A stretch of DNA of 64,000 nucleotides from Volutella citrinella (lineage: Eukaryota; Ascomycota; Sordariomycetes; Hypocreales; Nectriaceae). The notes under the pieces were generated by a model. That model did no database searches. It saw nothing but the letters and a program-made list of their open reading frames with translations, and was not told the origin of the DNA. The first letter of the stretch is position 1. Every line of letters starts with the position of its first letter. The position numbers and the translations under genes are program-made. The DNA lies in the NCBI GenBank assembly GCA_034401135.1, contig JAWZSP010000001.1, positions 6,386,001 to 6,450,000 on the forward strand, written 5' to 3'. Positions 56,619 to 64,000 of the stretch are shown here, one piece after another.

Positions 56619-58736
56619 TCAAGCATATCTATGAACCATCGGCGGCGGCACCGGGATCTGCCCCGTCGGCACAGCAGGCACCTGGGTCACATTGGGCACC
56701 ACACCCCCGACCCGGTTCCTCTGCAGCCGCGTGCCGGCCTTTCTGTGCTTCCGTGCGCACGAGCAGACAATGCATATGGTGATGGCCGCGAGGATGAAGC
56801 CTCCCACGCCCACCGACAGCCCGATGACGAGGTTCCGGTTCCTGTCCAGCCAGCTGCCCGACTGGCCTCCCGTGCCGGTGCCCCCGTTCCCGCCCGTGTT
56901 TCCACCGCCGCTGTTGTTGTTGTTGTTGCCGTTGTTATTGTTGTTTCCGCTGCTGTTGTTCTCGTCCTCGGGACACCGGCTCGAGTTCCCATCACAAACC
57001 TCCTGCGGGTCGCGGATCCCCGTGCTGGCCCTACACACCTGGCCGCTGGGAGCGACCTGGCACTCGCCCGTGCAGCAGGCATCAGCCAAAGGATCGCACT
57101 GGGCGCCACTGCGTAGCTGGCAAGTGGTTGGGTTGCAGCACGAGTTCTGGGGACATCCCTGAGGTCCGCCACAGTCGCACGCCTCGCCGGCTTCGACGAT
57201 GCCGTTTCCGCACTGGCTGGCGTTTATGTCAGGCGCATCGGCCTGGCTGACGAGACACGTCGTGTCGATGAGGTTACGGGCCATGGCGGTGCAGATGCTG
57301 CCGATGGTGCAGGGCGAGAAGTTGCGGAGTTGTCGGCCGCTGCGGGGGCTCATGAGGTACTGGCCCGAGGTGTCGCAGGAGGACGCGCTCAAGGGACAGC
57401 AGCCGTCGGTGGCCGAGGTGCCGCTGCACGAGTCCGAGGTGCAGTCGTGGTTTGCGCCAAAGTTGTGTGCCAGCTCGTGTGCAAAGACCTGCCACTCGGC
57501 GTTGGTCCGCACGACGATGTTGGCCGCCGAGCCGGATGTCCGGCTCCGCCAGGATCGTGTTCGGGATCGGCAGACGGTGCCGACCCAGGCTAGGCCGACG
57601 GTTGAGCCGCTGCTACACGTGCTCATGAGCGACCAGATGGCGTTGGAGTCGGGGTTGCGGGATCGCCACGATGAGAACTCGCTCAGTCTGTCGGAAACAC
57701 TCAGCCCAGACGAGCAGGCCCTGTTCCAGCTGTTGGAGCCCGTCGTGCCCGTGGGACAGGTCGAGTCGCTAAGCGTCAGGTTGCGAATGGCGAGCGAGAT
57801 GTTGAACGTGTCTTCGTACACCTGTGAGGCAATGTTGATCTGTGAAATGATGTTGGCGCGCGCATCCTCCATGGACCCAAAGTCGCCCGTGTAGGTGCAG
57901 TCGGCGGCGATGCCAATCATGGCCACGACCCGCGACGTCGGACAGCCGGTGCGAGATCCAATCACATCTTTCGGGTCGAACCAGTTGTTCTGTCGCGCAA
58001 GGATGCCGCTGTCTGCCGCCAGAAACGAGTTCTGGTCTGCATTCGCCGTATCACACGACGACGACTCGTTGCCCGCGCGGGGGTCGAGGATGGACCGCTG
58101 CTCGAGCCCATCCACTTCTTTCCAGACCACCATGTAGGGCGATTCCGGCTTGGGCGTGCCTATCTCAGACGCCTGCTGCTGCTGCGACGGCCGGAAGTTG
58201 GAGTCGAGCTGGATGTGGTAGTGGACGCCGTCGACGGTGAAGGCGCCCTCAATCAGATGCTTGCCATTGCGGCTGCGAAGTGTGATGCGCGCCCAGCCCG
58301 CGCCGGACCAGGATTGCAATCCGTCTTCGCCGATGAGAGCCTCGCCCTTGTAGACGAGGATTGGGTCTCGGCTGGGGCTCCGCGCCGTCACGCCGTCGCT
58401 GGCGACGTACTGGACATGCGTCTGGTGCGAGAGCAGGCTGCTCGTCGGGTGCAGCTTCAGCAAGACCCTGCGGCGCTCATCAGACAGGCCGAACTCGACT
58501 TGAAATGTCGAGGCTGTGGTTAGTGTCTGTGGGGGTTGGGAGAACTGGATGTCCTGGAGGATCGAAACATGGTGGATGGGTGACCTGGCGATCGATAAAG
58601 CTGGGATGGTGTGGTTAGCCAAAGTAGGTAGGGCAGGATAAATCTCGCAGTGAGAGCTGAGCCGAGCCTCACCTTGTACCCGCTGCGGGGAAACCGAGAG
58701 CGCAAGCAAGCCGCACAACAGCGACCAGGGTTTCAT
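56619..58736 (-). CDS. ADAM-type metalloprotease (M12B) with disintegrin and TM
   Basis: Two exons, 58736-58673 and 58600-56619, for 681 residues. The 72-bp intron is in frame and stop-free, but splicing joins the signal peptide to 'ALSIARSPIHHVSILQ', the usual ADAM propeptide start. The zinc site is complete: 'AHELAHNFGANHDC'. A disintegrin-like Cys-rich domain follows ('CGNGIVEAGEACDCGG', 'CCNPTTCQL'). Next come a linker of Asn and Gly repeats, one membrane span ('LVIGLSVGVGGFILAAIT') and a short Pro-rich cytosolic tail. Fungal ADAMs shed or degrade surface proteins; targets here are unknown. Confidence 0.93.
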   Translation of the reverse strand: MKPWSLLCGLLALSVSPQRVQGEARLSSHCEIYPALPTLANHTIPALSIARSPIHHVSILQDIQFSQPPQTLTTASTFQVEFGLSDERRRVLLKLHPTSSLLSHQTHVQYVASDGVTARSPSRDPILVYKGEALIGEDGLQSWSGAGWARITLRSRNGKHLIEGAFTVDGVHYHIQLDSNFRPSQQQQASEIGTPKPESPYMVVWKEVDGLEQRSILDPRAGNESSSCDTANADQNSFLAADSGILARQNNWFDPKDVIGSRTGCPTSRVVAMIGIAADCTYTGDFGSMEDARANIISQINIASQVYEDTFNISLAIRNLTLSDSTCPTGTTGSNSWNRACSSGLSVSDRLSEFSSWRSRNPDSNAIWSLMSTCSSGSTVGLAWVGTVCRSRTRSWRSRTSGSAANIVVRTNAEWQVFAHELAHNFGANHDCTSDSCSGTSATDGCCPLSASSCDTSGQYLMSPRSGRQLRNFSPCTIGSICTAMARNLIDTTCLVSQADAPDINASQCGNGIVEAGEACDCGGPQGCPQNSCCNPTTCQLRSGAQCDPLADACCTGECQVAPSGQVCRASTGIRDPQEVCDGNSSRCPEDENNSSGNNNNNGNNNNNSGGGNTGGNGGTGTGGQSGSWLDRNRNLVIGLSVGVGGFILAAITICIVCSCARKHRKAGTRLQRNRVGGVVPNVTQVPAVPTGQIPVPPPMVHRYA
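56890..56962 (-). repeat. Asn/Gly-coding trinucleotide repeats
   Basis: AAC-type runs broken by GGC encode the Asn- and Gly-rich linker between the disintegrin domain and the membrane span of the ADAM protein. Length variation between strains is expected. Confidence 0.75.
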
Positions 58737-61679
58737 GGCAGAGAAGACCTTGGATGGTCTAGGGCATCACTGACTGGTACGGGCTAGGTTGACGGTAGAA
58801 GATGTGCCCGTCTACTTAAATCCAGGATGATCGTGACATGGGGAGACGGCCGGGACAGCATCCAAAACCCCAGATGAGGCGGCTTGTGGTGAGCTTGCGT
58901 CACGGCCAACTAGCCGCTTGCCGTAGCATCTTGGCGTGAGCGAGCTTTCTCGCACGCATGGCTCCGCCACCCTAGCCTCGTCACGGCCGGGACATCGGAT
59001 CTAAGCCGTCGATAATTCCGAATGTTGGAGAGATGGGAGTTGGAAGAATGCTCCTGGTGGTTGTTGTAGCGGGTTTGAGGCTTCCAGCTTCTGGTGTGAG
59101 TGATGATCATCGTGATAGTCCAGTCTCGACGCTCGCTTTCATCTCGTATCAACAACGCCCATTTCCCTCACCACCGCACCTGAGACCACGCGCTGTCAAG
59201 CCAAGCCTGTCACTCGTCCAGCCACTCAGCGGATCTCCTAATGCCGAAATTTTTTTTAAATCCGACAGCCCAGAGCCCGGTGTGCCAGTCGCCGTTGGTC
59301 TGTTGGTCCCGGCCCACACAGGAGCTGACGTATACTCTTGTCTTGGCATTTTGATATGTCAGCACTCTGCACCGACCAGAGGCCTCCTAGGAAACGGGCC
59401 CAGACCCAGATAAGGTTATACTTAAGAATATTTCGCAAGACAGTGCTTAAATGTACTCGTCACTCGAATCGTTCCCGCGTACAACAGTACCATTTCGCGG
59501 CTCCCGGCGCGCGGGTTCGGACGAGAGACGTCGGCGTGGCAAACCATGGACCCTTGGCGCTAGAAGACTAGACTCTGATGCCCCTCGCGTGTCACTCACT
59601 CTGTCCATCGAAGCTAGCCCAAACGGCAGAGGCAAGGCTGGGAGATCCCCACAGATTTGCGCGCGCGCGTGCTGGAGGAGTGGACCCTAGGGCATGGCCA
59701 TCCCATCCACCACTCATGAATCATGATTCCATGTCTCAGTAATCCATCCCATGTCGTGCCGAGTGGGAGTTTGTGAGTTTGTTTTCCATTGTTAAGTCTG
59801 ACAAAGCAGAGCCAGCCACCACAGCGTCCGTCCAATGGCCTGAGTATACGCAATCGTCTTCCTTTTTCTTTCAGTAACCCCGGCTGCAGGCCCGGCTGTT
59901 GGTCGAGCGGTGATGACGAGGCCCTCTCTCGATATCGACAACCAGCCGTAAACGGCCGAAATATGCCCGTGCTGGGGGATAGACCGAATGCGCAAACTGC
60001 GCGGCCATCTCCCCTGCAAACCTAGATACTTTTTGCCAATTTGCAACGACCCAAGAGAGTCAGAATTTCAGTGTCTCGGTTATTCATACTCCAAATGCAT
60101 CATCCCCGACCAGCCGGCTGATCCAACACTGCATGTCTCACACGCGCTGTTGTGCTACAATGCCACCCGCGAAGCCGCAGGGGCAGCCAATCTCCAACAG
60201 TGGCAGCTAAATGCACCTCGTGCTTGATGAGACAGTGCCAAGTCAATGCATCCATCCGACTGGGAGCTCAACGAACCGGTTACACAGTGGCGAATTCATT
60301 TCATAAGCCAAGGGCGCCCAGAATTATAGACTTTGCACAGCCCATGGAGTCACTGATGGCCATACGAATCACCCAGTGACCAATCTGACACAGCCTGCCA
60401 AGTGCCATATGTAGCCTGACGCAAGATGATTCCTCAATACTCCTGTCTCTGATGTCATTCTTTCGCAGGCTAGCGGTTCTCTCTCACACCTCCCAGACTG
60501 TGTACATAGTAGTGCATTGCCTTTCGATCCCCAGTGATAGACATTGTTCACTTGCCTTTGTGCTCGGTGTTTATTTCCCAGGCCCAGAACTAGCCAGCCC
60601 CGAGCAGCGATTGACATCACAATAGTTTGAGTCGCAAGTACATTACATCACTGCGGGTCGCCAAGTGGTCGCCAAGTGCCGTCAAACAAGGGATACGGCA
60701 TCAGGAATAATTTAGCAGTTTAGATACAGCTTGAAGTGGGTCAGCAAGGTTCTCCAGTCCGTATGTGTAGGGGATAATCCAGGTAAGCCTGAACCCGAGC
60801 TTGGCATTTTGGGTGAAACAGCTCGAGTCCCAGTACAACCTCTTTTCCGCTTCCGCAGCCCCGTATCCCATCAACCAAATGATTGTCTCTGAAATGTTTT
60901 AGGTCGGCAAGGTCTATTTGTTGACTCGTACGAAATGTTTCCTCTCATTGCGTCTTAATGGCGTTGAAATTCTTGAGCTCCTGTCACAACGGTGGGTTTT
61001 GGGTAGAGTGAGATTTCGATCGCAAACATGCCCACTCCTCTCTTCCATTTATCTCCAACAACGAAACAACATGGGAGCTTGGTATTTCAACGTCCTCACT
61101 CACATTAAGCTGCACCTAGTACAGTGTTAGTGACGGAAATCTAGATATTGTAGTGCGCTACAGAGTGGTGTAGGGTAGTTGTCGTGCCATGGCAACCAAG
61201 TTACTTATAGCCCTAGCTAGATACGCGTATTCTCAATACCACCTAAATACTGTCATTTAGTAGGAATATTTGCGAGGCGATTCATCTTTCCTCAAATGGC
61301 AAATGCACAAGCGCCAACTGGGCTGACGTTATCTCGTATCTTACGACCGTGCCCCATCTCTTCATCCTAAGATCGGGACGGAATAACTCATCGGCAGCAA
61401 TCTTCAAGCCATCATTCGATGTCTTGCTGACAGGGGCATCCATAAACAGGGCCAACCGACATCATATCCTGCGATGTTGGTTGGATGAGACAGCGCCTTG
61501 GCATGGGAATACGAGCCAAAGTACCATTTTACTATGCAAATCATGGCAGTGCGGGGCAGGACAAGGCGTGTCGCTTGGGATAATCTGCCGTCGGGTCATC
61601 CGATCTGGTTATATTTCTCATAGGGCTGAGCCGACTCCCGTCTCCTCCCCAAACTTCACTTCATAAACAGTTCTACGCA
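58737..61679. other. 2.9-kb gene-poor region
   Basis: The longest gene-free stretch, divergent between the ADAM and Zn2Cys6 genes. All open frames are short and overlap on both strands. A TATA-like 'atttaag' about 75 bp before the ADAM start, a CG-alternating run near 59658-59670 and a short tandem 'gtcgccaagtg' near 60658-60681 are the only features seen. Decayed transposon sequence is possible. Confidence 0.5.
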
Positions 61680-63328
61680 ATGGCTGTAGTTTTGTGCAAG
61701 CCAAAGGCATGCCAAACATGTCGAAAGCGGAGGATCAAGGTCAGTATCACGCTCCCTACAAGATCGATCTTGGCTCATCCCAGCTAACGCGATTCTCAGT
61801 GTGACAGGGCGAGACCAGCATGCAGTCAATGCGAGAGAACAAGCCGGCAATGCGGCTACGAGAAGCGCTCCCCGGGGTGGAACAGAACGGCAAATCATGC
61901 CGACAACTCCAAGCCCCGGGAGCCTGGCCATCCAGGCTCAGTAGGCGACCAGCCTGCCATTCCAGCGACAGATGCTTCTTCTCTGACGGCCATTTCCCCA
62001 AAAAGCGCCACAGAGCAGGCCATTCTAGGCTACTTCTGGTCCGTCTATCTCCCATACGGGCGCGCTGCTTCACCCAAAGCTGTGCAGAGGGCCTACTATG
62101 GCTGGGCGAACATCGCTATTAAGCTACAGCCGGATCATCCCATGGTTCGGATGGCAATGCTGGCCGCTGGCCTTAATCGCATGGGGCAGGAGTCCAATGA
62201 CCAGGCGATAATTGAGCGAAGTTATACTTTCTACGGCAAGGGACTGCTTGCTGTTATGAATGCTCTTTCCAGGGGCGGCACGGAGCCGGACCCAGCAATA
62301 ATGACGACGCTGAGACTATTTTCCGTGTTTGAGGTGGGTAGTTTCTGCTACTGCTCATTATTTAGCCTCAAATTGCTGATGATGAGCTAGTTTTGGTCAA
62401 TGCCCAAGCCCGACAAGAGAAAGGACCATTTTCAAGCCTGGCATTTTCACACAGACGGCTTGGCTGCATTTATTTTACACTACGGCCCCCATGGTTTCAA
62501 AGAGGGAATTCGCCATGACATATTTGCCGAGTGTCGGCTAGAACAAGTAGGTGACCCGTGGGTGAAATAGGGACTACACGTTCCTAACATGTAGGTGCCT
62601 AGATTGGAGTCTACCTAGCTCTTCGGAGGCCAGCACCTTTTGCGAGAAAGCCATGGAAAACCATTCCATGGACGCATATTGACAAGAGTCTTAAAGACAT
62701 GCTAATGGACTTGGCGATCGATGTTCCTGGAATGTACGCACAGATTGACAGCATGGCAGCTTCAGGCCAAGAATCTGCTACAAAGACACAAACTCAACGC
62801 CTCAAGCTCATCCAACATGCATGGTCTCTGGCCCGCGATCTCCAAGAGTGGAAAGAGGGCCCTGGTCGAGCCACGCTGATATTTTCGCAAGAACTAGTGG
62901 GCAAGACGGGCTATCTCATTACAATTGAAGACATGTCCGAGGGTCTGCTGGCGCTCTCCTACTGGGCCGTGGGCATTTTGCTCTACGACATCATCCATGG
63001 CGAGACGAAGCTCTGTCCAGCGGCGGCGCAAGAGCCTGGATTGTGGCTCGAGACGAGCAACCCGCTGTACTACTGCCGCGGCATGCTGGCACTGATGTCG
63101 TACTTCCTGCAGTCCGAAGTGACTGCCCATTTCAAGGCCAAAGCGTTTGCGTACATTGCCATTGCCATCAATTATCTGAGGCAGCCGCAGAAAGACCTCG
63201 CCGTGTCGCAAGAGAAGCTTCTTCTGCTTCGCGACTTGATGAGGGGGTTTGGCGACATGCCGTCAACGTTTTTGAACTATATGACGGCCAGCCTGCAAGG
63301 ACAACTCGTCAACAATGCGACACCATGA
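61680..63328 (+). CDS. Zn2Cys6 transcription factor
   Basis: Four exons, 61680-61739, 61800-62333, 62391-62546 and 62603-63328, all phase 0, for 491 residues. An intron splits the zinc cluster, which reads 'ACQTCRKRRIK' in exon 1 and 'CDRARPACSQCERTSRQCGY' in exon 2. The C-terminal part is helical with 'ILGYFWSVYLPYGRA', 'DHPMVRMAMLAAGLNRMG' and 'LLALSYWAVGILLYDIIHGE', like the Fungal_trans_2-type regulators. For exon 4 an earlier acceptor (62594) would hit a stop after seven codons, so 62602 was chosen. Predicted nuclear regulator; target unknown. A mutated partial copy lies 75 bp downstream. Confidence 0.88.
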
Positions 63329-63404
63329 TAGGGTTGAGTAGGTAGTATTTGTTCTCAGATCGCTTCGATTAGTGCCTCGCTTTCTGACTGGCTTCACACC
63401 ATTG

Positions 63405-63645
63405 CCTTGATCCTCGGAAGCCATTACCATCTGCGAGGCGGTGATAGAAACCATTCCTTAGACACACATTAACAAAAGCGTCAAGGATCTGTGAATTGAC
63501 ATTGTGAAAGAGGTTAGGCTTCGGTCAAGGAATCCGCTACAAAGACAACCACGCGACACGCCGCGCTGACCGAACATGCACGAACATGCACGTCGCTAGC
63601 CCGTAGTCTTCCAGAGTGGAAGGATGGCCCTGGTCAATGGCGCCG
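63405..63645 (+). pseudogene. Decayed partial copy of the Zn2Cys6 gene
   Basis: The sequence follows exon 4 of the gene just upstream (62625-62875) with many changes. 'attccatggacgcatattga' corresponds to 'attccttagacacacattaa', turning a Trp codon to TAG. Shared blocks include 'gctacaaagacaa' and 'ccagagtggaa'. About 40 bp are deleted in the middle, and a 'cgaacatgca' unit is doubled at 63571-63590. Many changes are G-to-A or C-to-T. The zinc cluster is absent, so the copy is dead. Confidence 0.8.
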
Positions 63646-64000
63646 AGAGATGCGGAAGAAGGGTTGAACTCGCAACTACTGGCCATCTGCCGTGTTCTGG
63701 TTGACGTGGAAGTCTTCAACATGTTGGGGCTGCTACACTCGAGTCATTATGGGAAGACACGTCAAAATGATGCTCACATGAACTACTATTGCGTGCTCGG
63801 GGAGGGCCGAGGGTTAGTGCTGTAACTTCGGCATCAGCCGATATCTGCGTCTAATCGGGCTTAATGCAAATGCCAGCGGCCGAGACTACTCCACTCCACC
63901 TGAATCCAGTCGCGAGACCCTACCTCAACTTTACCTTGACCATCTCTCGGTCCTGTCCGCCTTTGCTCGGCCCTTATTGCATTGTACTGACACCACTTGA
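63646..64000. other. Window end, no supported gene
   Basis: Short frames only. Part of it (to about 63700) may be further decayed sequence of the duplicated regulator. The last 150 bp are pyrimidine-rich and could be the start of a promoter outside the window. Confidence 0.4.

Noticed and set aside
1..64000. CRISPR array, integron or phage features
   Set aside because: Spliced eukaryotic genes throughout; no regularly spaced repeats or phage genes.

Overview
The window looks like a chromosome segment from a filamentous ascomycete (Pezizomycotina), most likely a sordariomycete close to Hypocreales. The reasons are short introns (about 47-98 bp, with GTAAGT, GTATGT or GTGAGT donors and YAG acceptors), about 50% GC, and gene families typical of these fungi: HET-domain proteins, a Clr5-ankyrin protein, a CFEM/PTH11-type seven-helix receptor, Zn2Cys6 regulators, a DFG5/DCW1-type GH76 enzyme and a fungal ADAM protease. 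Species is not decided by the sequence. All exon models were built by hand from reading frame, splice motifs and phase; no transcript data were available.

Layout. 1-6 kb: a poorly coding start, a DUF7053-like gene, a two-exon HET gene (minus strand) and a divergent EthD-fold gene. 6.5-14 kb: a secreted, probably GPI-anchored protein of unknown function, a relic zone (8.4-10.7 kb) holding a broken LaeA-type methyltransferase and one copy of a diverged 125-bp duplication, a seven-helix membrane protein, and a signal peptide/single-TM protein with a possible Kre9-like ectodomain. 14-19 kb: a zinc alcohol dehydrogenase with a long, mitochondrial-looking N-terminus, and a Na+/H+ antiporter. 19.6-26.7 kb: a large Clr5-ankyrin protein followed by a second HET protein that carries an extra N-terminal module. 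27-36.7 kb: a stand-alone CDH-type cytochrome b domain with a Gly-rich tail, two reductases (zinc-free MDR and SDR), a GPI-anchored GH76 enzyme and a secreted GMC oxidoreductase. 38-44.7 kb: an eight-exon CFEM receptor, an APC-type permease and a Zn2Cys6/Fungal_trans_2 regulator. 46-58.7 kb: a mucin-stalked subtilisin, a third HET gene, an Fes/IroE-like esterase, two small secreted proteins, an SGNH hydrolase and an ADAM metalloprotease. 59-61.7 kb is gene-poor. 61.7-64 kb: a second Zn2Cys6 regulator followed by a mutated partial copy of itself.

How it fits together. No polyketide or peptide synthase is present, so this is not an obvious metabolite cluster. It reads as an accessory-type region mixing allorecognition genes (three HET proteins plus a Clr5-ankyrin protein) with cell-surface and secreted proteins (CFEM receptor, GH76, GMC oxidase, subtilisin, ADAM, cytochrome domain, small secreted proteins). 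Relics rich in transition changes suggest that repeat-induced point mutation has acted here. The most distinctive genes are the subtilisin fused to a long Ser/Thr-rich and poly-Gly stalk, the HET protein with an unusual N-terminal module, and the decayed tandem copy of the terminal transcription factor.
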